A stretch of 64,000 nt of DNA from PoT sp049331405 (GCF_049331405.1 NZ_CP186274.1:2914001-2978000), one strand, 5' to 3'. Positions 34,211-42,890 are shown, numbered from the stretch's first letter. The notes: a model not told the origin generated them from the sequence alone. A program made the numbers and translations.

Positions 34211-34838
34211 GCCCGGGAGCGCCCGCTGGGGCGGCCATCCCCTGGGTGGCAACTCCCTCGGGCTGTTCGCCAGCGAACCCTAGGAGGTTACGTTGGCGGA
34301 TTGCCTGCGGTGCGTGTCCGGTCCTACCGACCAACCGAGTGGGTGAATCGGAGACCGGCGGTCGTGAGGTCACGCACCGTCCGGCCGCCTGCGGCAGCCA
34401 CGTGGGTGGCCCGGACGAGTGGCCGGGATGCTACGCCGTCCACCGGTCAACCACCGCCGCGGCCACCGGACACACCGCCTGAGTAGACCCCTTCCGCCCA
34501 CCGGACACCCCTTCCGCCCACGGGCACCGTCAACCGGTCCACGTGGTCCACACGTTCATGCCGCCCGCCGTTGCCGGCGGCACGCTGGTGGGTGGCGTGG
34601 GCACCTCGTACAGATGCCATGACTGGCGGCGGTGGGGGCGTCATGACCGGGCGGCAAACAGCAAAGGGAGTCCGTGAATCCCACCCATTGGTGGCCATGA
34701 TCCTAGGTGTCCAGAGTAAACTAGTTTACGGATTTCGGACTCCCAAACTGTTTCGCCGAACAATTCGCAAGTTATTGTCGAAATAGAGGTTGTTGGCGTC
34801 TGCTGACGGTTGCAGGTGTCTGCTGGCGGCGTCCTTAG
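34211..34838. other. Non-coding, repeat-rich stretch
   Basis: No gene can be supported. It is GC-rich with repeated GTGGGTGGC, CACCGTC/ACCGGTC and CCTTCCGCCCACCGG motifs (two copies of CCCCTTCCGCCCAC near 34490 and 34508). A direct repeat GTCTGCTGRCGG lies near 34797 and 34818. GC drops sharply after 34700 towards the toxin-antitoxin promoter. Confidence 0.35.
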
Positions 34839-34888
34839 TTGACAACGATTTGTGGTCAGATAAGATCAGTACACAGGAACAATGTTCC
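34839..34888 (+). promoter_or_regulatory. Promoter and operator of the toxin-antitoxin operon
   Basis: TTGACA (34839-34844) and TAAGAT (34861-34866) with a 16-bp spacer are close to sigma70 consensus. A palindrome GGAAC-AAT-GTTCC (34876-34888) lies at the expected transcription start, suitable for autorepression by the antitoxin, as in other AbiE-type operons. Confidence 0.6.
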
Positions 34889-34975
34889 GGTGGATGCTGA
34901 CCGAACTGTCGGCTCTGGTTAGGAAGAATCATCGGACTTGGCCATTAACTCTCCAGTTGAAAGGAGGGGTAGGTG

Positions 34976-35266
34976 ATGTCTGGACTTTATGTTCACCAAA
35001 ATTTGCCCGCGACTCCTGAAGCTTGGAGCGAGCAAGTAGTTTTGGCCAATCGTCTTTTCCAGGAGTTCTACGGGCAGTGTTTCTGGCATTCGCCAAGAAA
35101 CCTGAACATCTCCGAGGAAATGATCCCGTTCGTTGTCAAAGGCCTGCGGGTTCACGGTGGCCAGGAAGGCTTTTACTGGTCGCAGAAGCTTCGGACTCGA
35201 GCTGTCGAGCCTTGCCCTGCCGACGAATCTCACTCCAATGCGAGCAGGCTTGTCGGATGCCTCTAA
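34976..35266 (+). CDS. Putative antitoxin partner of AbiEii-like toxin
   Basis: 96 residues from ATG 34976 with AAGGAGGGG upstream. It overlaps the toxin start by 10 bases, so the two are coupled. The sequence (PEAWSEQVVLANRLFQEFYG, HSPRNLNISEEMIPFVVKGL) does not match the usual AbiEi winged helix by eye. The antitoxin role is inferred from operon position and coupling. Confidence 0.55.
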   Translation: MSGLYVHQNLPATPEAWSEQVVLANRLFQEFYGQCFWHSPRNLNISEEMIPFVVKGLRVHGGQEGFYWSQKLRTRAVEPCPADESHSNASRLVGCL

Positions 35267-36045
35267 CTCCCTTCCAAAGGGAGGTTGCTCGCATACTGGC
35301 TGCCAACCGGAATCCCGAATCATACATCGCCGGCGGTGCCGCAATCAATCGCGGAGAAGGGTGGCTGCGCTTCTCCAGCGATCTCGACATATTTAATGAT
35401 ATGTCAGTAATTGTGTCATTATGCGCCTCGGAAGATGCGAAGTTTCTGGAATTTTTAGGCTACTCAGTCGAGTGGAAGATCCGTCACGACGGGGTTCATC
35501 GAGCTCAAATCAGTAAAGGCGAGGATAGCATTCGCCTGGATTGGGTCAACGACACCGCTTTCAGATTCTTCCCCGTTCAGAAAGATGAAGATTTCGGCTA
35601 TTGCTTGCATCCAGCCGATTTGGCCACCAATAAAGCCCTGGCATGTGTCGGCAGGCATGAAATCAGAGATTTTATTGATATTCTTCAGATCGACGAGAAG
35701 TATTTAAGTGTTGGCGCTGTGGTGTGGGCTGCCTGCAGCAAAGATCCGGGATTTACACCGGATTTCATGCTGGATTTCATGAATCGGCACTCAAATTTTC
35801 GACCCGACGACCTCCTATCGGAAAACCTCGCGAGAGAGGTCGACTTGAGGGAGATGAAGATTCATTGGCTAGAGGCCAAGGCGAAAGCCCAGGAATTGTT
35901 CGCCCAACTTCCGGAAGATGAGCTTGGCTGTCTCTACCTTGATGCTTCAGGAAATCCGGTCACGCCGAATCCGTTAAGTGCCGACTTCGCATCATTGATA
36001 CGCCATAGAGGCAGCGTCCGCGGGGTATGGCCCGAAATTTCTTAG
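35257..36045 (+). CDS. Nucleotidyltransferase toxin, AbiEii/AbiGii-like
   Basis: 262 residues from ATG 35257. TPFQREVARILAANRNPESY, then IAGGAAIN and RFSSDLDIFND give the GG...R.S.DLDIF signature of AbiEii/DUF1814 nucleotidyltransferases (Asp pair in DLD). Later segments (PADLATNKALACVGRHEIRD, FIDILQID) match the conserved K and RD.DI positions of the family. Relatives (AbiEii, MenT) transfer nucleotides to tRNA or another target and block growth on infection. AT-richer than the phage genes around it, consistent with separate acquisition. Phage defence or element maintenance are both plausible. Confidence 0.85.
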   Translation: MPLTPFQREVARILAANRNPESYIAGGAAINRGEGWLRFSSDLDIFNDMSVIVSLCASEDAKFLEFLGYSVEWKIRHDGVHRAQISKGEDSIRLDWVNDTAFRFFPVQKDEDFGYCLHPADLATNKALACVGRHEIRDFIDILQIDEKYLSVGAVVWAACSKDPGFTPDFMLDFMNRHSNFRPDDLLSENLAREVDLREMKIHWLEAKAKAQELFAQLPEDELGCLYLDASGNPVTPNPLSADFASLIRHRGSVRGVWPEIS

Positions 36046-36225
36046 CACGCCGCCGAGCTGAGCAAACAGCGCTTTGCTACGCCAAAAGAGCCGATCGGCG
36101 ATCGGGCCGCCCGACTCGTGAAACCGGATGTCATCCCTAATCCGGACTCTTGGGGATCATGCCAGGACAAATCTTGCTCCCCTGGATTGCAGACCCACCA
36201 CGCCCGTGGGTGGCCTGTTTTTGCG

Positions 36226-36804
36226 TTAGAAGACGCAACGCGGTGATCCATCCAACCCGCACAGCCATTGCACCTCGCTAGGCATGAGTTCCCAATGGGA
36301 GAGAAGTCCTCTGGCGATCCTCTCGATGGCTGGCAAGTTCTTACTAACAAGCCTCATTGCCTCACTGCCGCATTCGTTGAGTAACTCGTCGACTAGAGAC
36401 TTGGTCTGTTGCAAATCGTCTTCTTTGAAGGGCTCTAGGCCCTCTTTCGAGCATGGAGTCGTTGCAAAACGAAGGATACTTCGTGCGTCGAGCCAATCGT
36501 TTAGGTTGGCGCTACCAAAGTCTGGATGCAGGCAGCCGGGTGGATAAGGCCGACACTCGGCGAGGGGCCCACAAAACGACAGGACTGCCTCCGCTTTGGC
36601 GTCCTCTACCCTACCGAAGAAACTGGGTTTGTCGATCGCGTTGATGCGGATTAATTGGCCGAGGATCTCGCCACATCGAATCTCGAAGTTCGTCCGCTTA
36701 AGAATCCATACTTTCGAAAAAGGAATGCCGTAGTGGGCCGCAGCCATAGCATGACCTGCTTCATGAAAGGCGGTGGTTTCGACCCAATGACGAATGTCAA
36801 TCAT
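36226..36804 (-). CDS. HEAGH-type metallopeptidase-like protein
   Basis: About 192 residues from ATG 36804 (an upstream Met at 36837 is possible). HWVETTAFHEAGHAMAAAHY contains the HExxH zinc motif in the 'FHEAGHA' form of FtsH-like M41 peptidases. AKAEAVLSFCGPLAECRPYP and ANLNDWLDARSILRF match the following helix and the third-ligand Asp region of M41-like folds. No ATPase or membrane helix is present, so it is a stand-alone domain. Such proteins occur in mobile elements with unknown substrates. 36046-36225 holds no visible gene. Confidence 0.65.
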   Translation of the reverse strand: MIDIRHWVETTAFHEAGHAMAAAHYGIPFSKVWILKRTNFEIRCGEILGQLIRINAIDKPSFFGRVEDAKAEAVLSFCGPLAECRPYPPGCLHPDFGSANLNDWLDARSILRFATTPCSKEGLEPFKEDDLQQTKSLVDELLNECGSEAMRLVSKNLPAIERIARGLLSHWELMPSEVQWLCGLDGSPRCVF

Positions 36805-36837
36805 AAGAGTACGTCCCAAGCCGAGCGGCTGTCTCAT

Positions 36838-37198
36838 CGCGTGGATTATCCGAGGGCGTTACCCGACCCAGCCTCCATCGGCCGTATCCTGAGTCGCCGG
36901 AAGCCAAACACGCTTTCGCAAGCGGGGGTTACTTGGTTAGCCTACCCCGTTCGACCGATGAACTCCATTCAACGAAAGACTCACGCAATGCTCAAGGTTT
37001 ACGTGATCGCAGCGGTCATTTGGCTGGTCGGGCAATCTGACATGTGATCACAAATATAGAGCATAGACGCCGGACTCCCCAACGCCTGAATCAGTCCCGC
37101 CACGGTTTCCGGCCAAGTTCCATGGTCGAGACTGGGGACGGCCTACCACATGTGGGGTGGCTATAGGCGGCCTGCAGATTGACCTCAATTATTGGCGG
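36838..37198. other. Intergenic stretch
   Basis: No supported gene. A 29-codon open frame from ATG 36959 ends in a hydrophobic stretch (MLKVYVIAAVIWLVGQSDM) but has no good ribosome site, so I do not call it. Confidence 0.3.
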
Positions 37199-38401
37199 CT
37201 ACTGATCCGACCCCGTCAGTGCCTTGAGCCTGGTCTTCACGTATCCAGCCGCTTCGGCGTTGGGGTAATCCTTAAGGAACTTGCGATACGCCTCGACGGC
37301 CTTAGCAGCCTCTCCCTGCGAGTCGATGAGCCTCGCCGCGCGGAATGCGTTCGAAGCCTCACGAATGGTCGAAGTCTCCGCGAGGGGCTTCGACCTTTTC
37401 TTTTTGGGCTCAGGAGCCCTCCGCTTTGGTTGAGGCTCGGTGTTCTCGTCTTCAGGGATCGGCTCGCCGAATGGTGCGGCTTCCGGCTCTGGCTGCGGGT
37501 GCGGAACTGGCTGCGGTGCGGGAGCCTGACTCCGTCGCGGGTCTTGCACTTGGTCGATGGGCGGGAGGTCGGACTTCCTGACCTCGGGCCAGGGCCAAGT
37601 GTTCTCTTCGCCTTCGTGGTAGATCAGCCGGCCGACATTGATGCTCAACCCGTAGCGATCCATTACCTGTCTGTCGAGCTCCTTCTCGAATGCTTCGTAG
37701 CACTCCTGCCTGCGGCGTTCGCGATCAAGCAATGTCTGCTGATCGAAAGGAGGCTCAAGCTGCGGAACGCGACGATCGGCCTCAAGGTTGGCAATTGACC
37801 CCACCCGATGGAGCTCGGCGTAGATCTCTCGACGCTTGAGCAGCGTGAGGCCATGCTCGACGTCCTTCGTCGACTCCTCTTCAGTCGGCTGCTTGCGGAC
37901 GCTGGCCCTGGGGATCCACCCCTCTCGCCCCTCCCAGCCGCGACTGTGGAGCCGGATCTTGACTGCCGCCGAGTCGCCTCCAACAACCAGGCCGGTGTTA
38001 CCAACGCCGCCCGCGAACTTCTGCTCTCCATTCTTGAGGGTTCGTAAGTTCACACCCGGGTTGGCGAAAGCCCGTTCAGAGAACATCGTCGGCTTCAAAA
38101 TGTCGACGATGTCACCAGGCTTCAGGTCAGAAGGGCCGAGGTTTGAGGATGGCTCAACCACGGGCAGGGATGGTGGGGGCAAGGCCACACTGTTAACCTT
38201 ACTGGTCGGCCTGACGTTCATGAGCACGGCGATTCCCGTCGCGGCCATCCAGGCGATGAACAACACGAGACACCCGCACCCCAGCGTTTTCTTGAGGCCA
38301 CCCAACAACCTTCGTTGTATCGGCCGTCCGCATCTTGGGCAGGCCTTCGCCTGCTTACTTACGACTCCCCCGCAATCCGGACAGTTCGTCAACTTCGACA
38401 T
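37199..38401 (-). CDS. Zinc-ribbon membrane protein with TPR-like C-terminus
   Basis: 400 residues from the ATG at 38401 (a Met three codons earlier is possible). SKLTNCPDCGGVVSKQAKAC followed by CGRPIQ is a zinc ribbon. One transmembrane helix follows (LGCGCLVLFIAWMAATGIAV). The middle (KPGDIVDILKPTMFSE; WEGREGWIPRASV) resembles an SH3-like module. A Pro/Glu-rich linker leads to a C-terminal helical pair (ASNAFRAARLIDSQGEAAKA; VEAYRKFLKDYPNAEAAGYV) of TPR type. It is typical of planctomycete inner-membrane proteins; role unknown. Confidence 0.6.
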   Translation of the reverse strand: MSKLTNCPDCGGVVSKQAKACPRCGRPIQRRLLGGLKKTLGCGCLVLFIAWMAATGIAVLMNVRPTSKVNSVALPPPSLPVVEPSSNLGPSDLKPGDIVDILKPTMFSERAFANPGVNLRTLKNGEQKFAGGVGNTGLVVGGDSAAVKIRLHSRGWEGREGWIPRASVRKQPTEEESTKDVEHGLTLLKRREIYAELHRVGSIANLEADRRVPQLEPPFDQQTLLDRERRRQECYEAFEKELDRQVMDRYGLSINVGRLIYHEGEENTWPWPEVRKSDLPPIDQVQDPRRSQAPAPQPVPHPQPEPEAAPFGEPIPEDENTEPQPKRRAPEPKKKRSKPLAETSTIREASNAFRAARLIDSQGEAAKAVEAYRKFLKDYPNAEAAGYVKTRLKALTGSDQ

Positions 38402-38410
38402 TACTCGCAA

Positions 38411-38877
38411 CCTTCAGATTTCCTGACGACGTCATCATGAGGCGATTCACGGCCAAGGTTAGCCTGGCGGTGGATTTTCGTCCACTTCAAGTTGGGAACT
38501 CTCGGATCTTTGAATCGCCCCACGGGTGGATTAACGGAGATCCTTGAACGTTTGACGTCACAACGCCCGGCCCCTGTCGCCCATCAATCGGGGCCACCCA
38601 CGTGGGCGGCAACGTGGCCTTATCCTACACCCCACGGGCGTTGTCGAGGGGCGGACGACGCATGCCGCAACGCGGCGGCCGGTGGGCGGCAAAGGTCCCC
38701 GATCTCCGCTCCGTACACGGATGTACAGTCGCCCGACGTATGCAGATTCGCTTGTTTAATTTCACGGATTTCACGTAAATGAAACCGTGATATCTCAACT
38801 ATTTTATTTCGAACTTGACTTTCCGCCTTACTCCGTCATTCTGGGCGCTTTACTGAGACGTTTGGCGGAGGTGCGCC
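38411..38877. promoter_or_regulatory. Intergenic region with repeats and an inverted-repeat operator
   Basis: No gene. It contains GTGGGCGGCAA at 38606 and 38681. An inverted repeat TCACGGATTTCA (38762-38773) pairs with TGAAACCGTGA (38780-38790) with one bulge, directly after TTGTTTAATT, which also precedes the palindrome at 22886. It lies about 90 bp upstream of the gene at 38878 and probably controls it. Confidence 0.4.
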
Positions 38878-39681
38878 GTGGGACGCCCCGTGAAAAGGCC
38901 CTGGCAGCGTGAAGGTGACGACCAGTGGTACGGAACCATCCATGGGCGCAAGGGCGTCAAACTGGGGAACCCTGAGTCGATCCAGACATATAGGCAGGCT
39001 GAAGCCGAATTATTCAGGCGGCGGGGGCAACCAAGCCCCCGGAAGAGGAAGAGGTGCGCAGATGAGAATATTAGGGGTTCGGGTCTGCCATTCCACGAAT
39101 ATCAGAAATTCGTAGAAGAGCACGGCGGGATGATAGCGGTGACCGCCATAAAGGATCTGTATCACGACCTCATAGTGGAATGCTCAGAGAAAGAAGTTGA
39201 GAGGGAGTGCGATAGCTGCCGACTTGCGGCCCCTTTACGCGTACTGATTGAACGCGATCTTAGGGCCGGGGCGTGCGATTGCTCGTTGGACGATTGGCTC
39301 GAGCTCTTTCGCGACGACGTTCACGCCGCGGAGAAGCGGGGTTGGCCGGGCAAACCCGACCCAACCTACCTGCTAACCCCAGCCTTGAGAAAGCTGGCTC
39401 TGGCGGCCGAGCGGGCCGAGGGTCCCGTTCAAATTGACAGCGATTCCCGCATCGCCCCTTATCGCGGCAAATGGGTACTCCTCGACAGTAAAGGCGAAAT
39501 GCTCGACGATTTAGAGATGCCAAATCATTGCGATCCCGAGTCAAAGCACTGCGAACCGATCTTGTTCAAAGACGCTCGGACCGCCATTGCTGCGCGTGTG
39601 CTGATTCGCACTATGTGTGAAGGCAGAGAGCTCCGATACAAAGTTGCACTCCGAAAGCTGGACGGATCGCTCAAAGCCTGA
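38878..39681 (+). CDS. Unknown protein with integrase-arm-like N-terminus
   Basis: 267 residues from GTG 38878 with GGAGGT upstream. The N-terminal 40 residues (KRPWQREGDDQWYGTIHGRK, GVKLGNPESIQTYRQAE) resemble the arm-binding segment of planctomycete integrases, but no catalytic domain follows. The middle has CDSCRLAAPL and GACDCSLDDWLELF, possibly a zinc site. The C-terminus is helical. It might bind DNA at attachment arms or be a composite gene. Function unknown. Confidence 0.45.
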   Translation: MGRPVKRPWQREGDDQWYGTIHGRKGVKLGNPESIQTYRQAEAELFRRRGQPSPRKRKRCADENIRGSGLPFHEYQKFVEEHGGMIAVTAIKDLYHDLIVECSEKEVERECDSCRLAAPLRVLIERDLRAGACDCSLDDWLELFRDDVHAAEKRGWPGKPDPTYLLTPALRKLALAAERAEGPVQIDSDSRIAPYRGKWVLLDSKGEMLDDLEMPNHCDPESKHCEPILFKDARTAIAARVLIRTMCEGRELRYKVALRKLDGSLKA

Positions 39682-39691
39682 TCGACCTGTG

Positions 39692-39952
39692 TCACCCTTC
39701 TTGCTTCTTGGTGAGCTCGTCCGGCGAGACGCCCAAAGCCGAAGCAAGCAACTCGATCGTCTCCGGTTCCACCCGGACCGCATTCAAGATCGAAGAGACC
39801 CGCTGCCGCGAGAAGCTCTCGCCCGTCTTTTGGGCCACAAGCCTGGCAATATCGGCACTTCGAATTACAATATCGCCATATCCAAGCCTGTAAAGATTTT
39901 GAGCTAATAGGGGTCCTATCGGCTCGTCCACCGCCACCTTTTTTCTTGCCAT
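39692..39952 (-). CDS. XRE-family repressor, myovirus module
   Basis: 86 residues. IARLVAQKTGESFSRQRVSS, ILNAVRVEPETIELLASALG and VSPDEL form a helix-turn-helix of the XRE type. It is divergent from the head-tail operon, and its upstream region holds an inverted repeat and a near-consensus promoter, the layout of a lysogeny or late-gene repressor. The stop is 11 bases from the end of the convergent gene at 38878. Confidence 0.7.
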   Translation of the reverse strand: MARKKVAVDEPIGPLLAQNLYRLGYGDIVIRSADIARLVAQKTGESFSRQRVSSILNAVRVEPETIELLASALGVSPDELTKKQEG

Positions 39953-40014
39953 CTCGTCCGCCCCCTGGCGATGAAGTCGAAATCATCTCACTGGCCAAGC
40001 CTATCCCGCAAATA

Positions 40015-40128
40015 CTGCTTTGTCAACAGCCACGAAAATAGACAAGCAGAAAGAAATTCTGATTCAAGCTATTGACGTAGCAACGGCTATAGAGTATTAT
40101 TCCATTGTCCTGAGTGAACGGCACTCAG
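40015..40128 (+). promoter_or_regulatory. Promoter and operators of the head-tail operon
   Basis: TTGACG (40072-40077) and TATTAT (40095-40100) are 17 bp apart, near consensus. CTGCTTTGTC (40015-40024) and GACAAGCAG (40041-40049) form an inverted repeat between promoter and repressor gene. A second, perfect repeat CTGAGTG-AACGG-CACTCAG (40110-40128) covers the expected start of transcription. Either may be the binding site of the XRE protein. Confidence 0.6.
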
Positions 40129-40201
40129 AAACAAAATGGCCCCGCGAGTGCTGGACACACCCACGGGGCCGAGAGGCAAGCCTGTCATAGAGGCCCACCC
40201 C

Positions 40202-40615
40202 ATGTCGATCTTAACCGCCCACGCCCCGGCCCGCCACCGGCTCCCCAACGGCCGGATCGCCGAGCCTAGCACGCACGACGTTCTTTACTCCCTGCCCCCC
40301 GCCGACGCCCGACGGGTCACCCTCGCCCGGCTCCGTGCGATGAACGTGTTCGAGGTGAAGCATCCCCGGATAGAAGACGAGTACATCGAGCACGCCGGCG
40401 AGGTTGCGGCGAAGGCGGAACTGGAGAAGGTGATCGCCGAGCGGAAGGGGAAGGTTAACCCCACGCCCGCTAAGGTTGCTCCCGCCCAGGTTGCCGCCCA
40501 CGCAGTGGCCACGCCTACACCGTCAGCTCCGGCGGCAACCCCGACCCCACGGGCAATAGCGCCCTGGCGGGCACCGCCCAGGTCGGCGGCAACGGCATCT
40601 TCGCGGGTATCCTGA
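40202..40615 (+). CDS. Hypothetical protein at the start of the head operon
   Basis: The opening ~95 residues from ATG 40202 look real (RHRLPNGRIAEPSTHDVLYS; VTLARLRAMNVFEVKHPRIE; EYIEHAGEVAAKAELEKVIA). After about 40505 the frame becomes a Pro/Ala/Arg shadow of the cement protein in the next frame. So either this is a ~100-residue protein whose C-terminus was lost at a junction, or one missing G near 40506 separates it from the cement gene. Function unknown. Confidence 0.45.
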   Translation: MSILTAHAPARHRLPNGRIAEPSTHDVLYSLPPADARRVTLARLRAMNVFEVKHPRIEDEYIEHAGEVAAKAELEKVIAERKGKVNPTPAKVAPAQVAAHAVATPTPSAPAATPTPRAIAPWRAPPRSAATASSRVS

Positions 40616-41361
40616 TCAATCCCAAGGATTACGCATCCTACGGCACGACCGGGGCGAACGGCCCGCTGGCCCCGACCCTGATCCTGCCCGACTACTCGAT
40701 CGGCCAGCTCGCCACGATGGGCTACTTCTGGGTCAACCTCCCGGGCCCGGCGAGCGTCGGCGACCTGGTGACCTACGACCCGCTCACCGGCAACCTCAAC
40801 AGCATCACGCCGACCACCAGCTTCACCGGCACCATCAGCACCACCACGCTGACGGTCTCGGCGGTCGCCGCGGGCAAGCTCTCCGTGGGCCAGATCATCT
40901 CGGGCACCGGCGTCACCCCCGGCACGCGCATCACCGCCCTGGGCACCGGCACCGGCACCACGGGCACCTACACGATCAGCGTGAGCCAGACCGTGGGTTC
41001 GGCGACGGCCATGACGGCCGACAATCGCCCGGCACCGGCGTTCGCGGCCTCGGCGGCCTACATCACCACCTCGGCGGGCGTGGACACGCTGACGATCGGC
41101 ACCCTGACCTCCGGCCAGGTGCTCGTCGGCCAGCAGGTCTTCGGCGCGGGCGTGGCCCCCAACACGGTGATCACCGCCTACGGCAGCGGCACCGGCGGCA
41201 CCGGCACCTACACGCTGAACACCAGCGGCCAGACGGTCGCCAGCTCGGGCAGCCCCGAGGCGATGACCGGCCCGTCCAACGTGCTCGTGCCGAATTGCGT
41301 GGTCGACCGCTTCACCGCCAATACCGGCGGCGGCCTGGCCGTGATCAAGCTCACCAACTAA
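40505..41361 (+). CDS. Structural cement/head decoration protein, start unclear
   Basis: Sensible protein begins around 40510 (GHAYTVSSGGNPDPTGNSAL, AGTAQVGGNGIFAGILINPK, DYASYGTTGANGPLAPTL), the pattern of phage structural cement (Gp24-like) proteins. Two internal repeats follow (GTISTTTLTVSAVAAGKLSV... and ITTSAGVDTLTIGTLTSGQV...). No ATG, GTG or TTG is in frame at the right place. One extra G in GTGGCC at 40505 would turn that GTG into its start. Otherwise only an internal ATG (40717) exists. It stabilises the capsid in related phages and precedes the capsid gene as expected. Confidence 0.6.
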
Positions 41362-41387
41362 CCATCCAACATCAGAGGTAACACACC

Positions 41388-42476
41388 ATGGAAACCATCA
41401 TTCACACCGCGTTGGATGCCCAGAGCGTCCGGCCGTTCGCGTTCAAGAACGTCGAGGACTACGAGGACCTGCGCCGTATCGGCCTGGGCGGCTTCGACAA
41501 GATCGTCGACGAGGGCTTCGGCATGGACTCGATCCAGGGCGGCGTCACCCAGGGCAGCATCCCCGTGCAGCTCCAGTTCCTCCAGCAGTTCCTGCCCGGC
41601 TTCGTCATGGTCATGACGGCGGCCCGCAAGATCGACGAGATCGTCGGCATCAACACCGCGGGCAGCTGGGAAGACGAGGAGATCGTCCAGGGCATCATCG
41701 AGAACACCGGCACGGCCGTCCCCTACGGCGACCAGACGGTGGTCCCGCTGGCGAGCTGGAACGAGAACTGGGTGCCGCGCACCGTGGTCCGCTTCGAGCT
41801 GGGCATGCGCGTCGACGTGCTGGAGGCCAAGCGTTCGGCCCGCATCATGGTCGACACCGCCGGCCGCAAGCGCGAGTCGGCGGGCCTCGTCCTCGAGCAG
41901 CAGCGCAACGCCGTGGGCTTCTACGGCTACAACGCGGGCAACAACTTCACTTACGGGTTCCTGAACGACCCGGGCCTGCCCGCCTACAAGAACGTGGCGG
42001 CGACCGGCACCGGCAGCTCCACCCTGTGGTCGACCAAGAACTTCCAGCAGATCACGGCCGACCTGATCACGGCGTTCGCCCAGCTCCAGACCCAGTCCCA
42101 GGACACGATCAACCCCGAGGACGTGGCGACGACGCTGGCGCTCGCGACCGCCGACTACCAGTACCTGTCGGTGACCACGGATTACGGCCTGAGCGTGCGC
42201 GCGTGGCTGACCCAGACCTACCCGAAATGCCGCGTGGTCTCCGCCCCGCAGCTCAACGGCGCCAACGGCGGTTCGAACGTGTTCTACCTCTTCGCCGACG
42301 CGGTCAAGGACCTGTCCTCGGACGACGGCCGCACCTTCGCGCAGCTCGTCCCGGCCAAGTTCCAGGTCCTGGGCGTGCAGCAGCTCACCAAGGGCTACGA
42401 GGAAGACTACTCGAACGCCACGGCGGGCGTGATGGTGAAGCGCCCGTGGGCCTGCGTGAGATATAGCGGGATCTAG
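41388..42476 (+). CDS. Major capsid protein (DUF2184-like)
   Basis: 362 residues with AGAGGTAAC before the ATG. VEDYEDLRRIGLGGFDKIVD, IPVQLQFLQQFLPGFVMVMT, then ESAGLVLEQQRNAVGFYGYN and the long C-terminal part (VVSAPQLNGANGGSNVFYLF; EDYSNATAGVMVKRPWACVR) match the major capsid family used by many contractile-tailed phages (DUF2184). The domain order is complete. It forms the head with the cement protein encoded before it. No portal, protease or terminase gene precedes it in this window. Confidence 0.8.
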   Translation: METIIHTALDAQSVRPFAFKNVEDYEDLRRIGLGGFDKIVDEGFGMDSIQGGVTQGSIPVQLQFLQQFLPGFVMVMTAARKIDEIVGINTAGSWEDEEIVQGIIENTGTAVPYGDQTVVPLASWNENWVPRTVVRFELGMRVDVLEAKRSARIMVDTAGRKRESAGLVLEQQRNAVGFYGYNAGNNFTYGFLNDPGLPAYKNVAATGTGSSTLWSTKNFQQITADLITAFAQLQTQSQDTINPEDVATTLALATADYQYLSVTTDYGLSVRAWLTQTYPKCRVVSAPQLNGANGGSNVFYLFADAVKDLSSDDGRTFAQLVPAKFQVLGVQQLTKGYEEDYSNATAGVMVKRPWACVRYSGI

Positions 42477-42497
42477 AAACAACAAAAGGTTATCAGT

Positions 42498-42890
42498 ATG
42501 CATCACGTCTATTCAACCATGTCGAATTCGAACGAATACGTCCGCTACAGCAACCACGGCCCGCAGGGCATCAACGTCGCCGAGGCGAGCGTGGTGATCA
42601 AGGGCGGGTCCGGGATGAACCACAAGTATCTCCGGACCCCGCTCGGGGTGCACACGGCCGTCTCCGACGAGGACATGGACTGGCTGAAGGAAGACTTCTC
42701 CTTCAGGCAGCACATGGCCAACGGCTACATCACCGTCAAGAAGGCCAAGGTCGACCCCGAGGTCGCGGCGGCCGATATGGTCACGCACGACCGCAAGACC
42801 GACGCCTGCCCGATCGTCCCGCAGGACTTCAGGGAGGACGGCGACAGGGAGACCATCAAGCCGATGGTCAACAAGAAGAAGGCGGGCTGA
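42498..42890 (+). CDS. Head-operon protein, unknown
   Basis: 130 residues. ASVVIKGGSGMNHKYLRTPL then VSDEDMDWLKEDFSFRQHMA and NGYITVKKAKVD form a compact domain often found after DUF2184 capsid genes. The C-terminal 40 residues are charged. Overlaps the next start by one base (TGATG). A head-completion role is inferred from position. Confidence 0.5.
   Translation: MHHVYSTMSNSNEYVRYSNHGPQGINVAEASVVIKGGSGMNHKYLRTPLGVHTAVSDEDMDWLKEDFSFRQHMANGYITVKKAKVDPEVAAADMVTHDRKTDACPIVPQDFREDGDRETIKPMVNKKKAG

Noticed and set aside
41358..42506. Long minus-strand open frame opposite the major capsid gene
   Set aside because: Antisense shadow with Arg/Val/His-rich low-complexity sequence.
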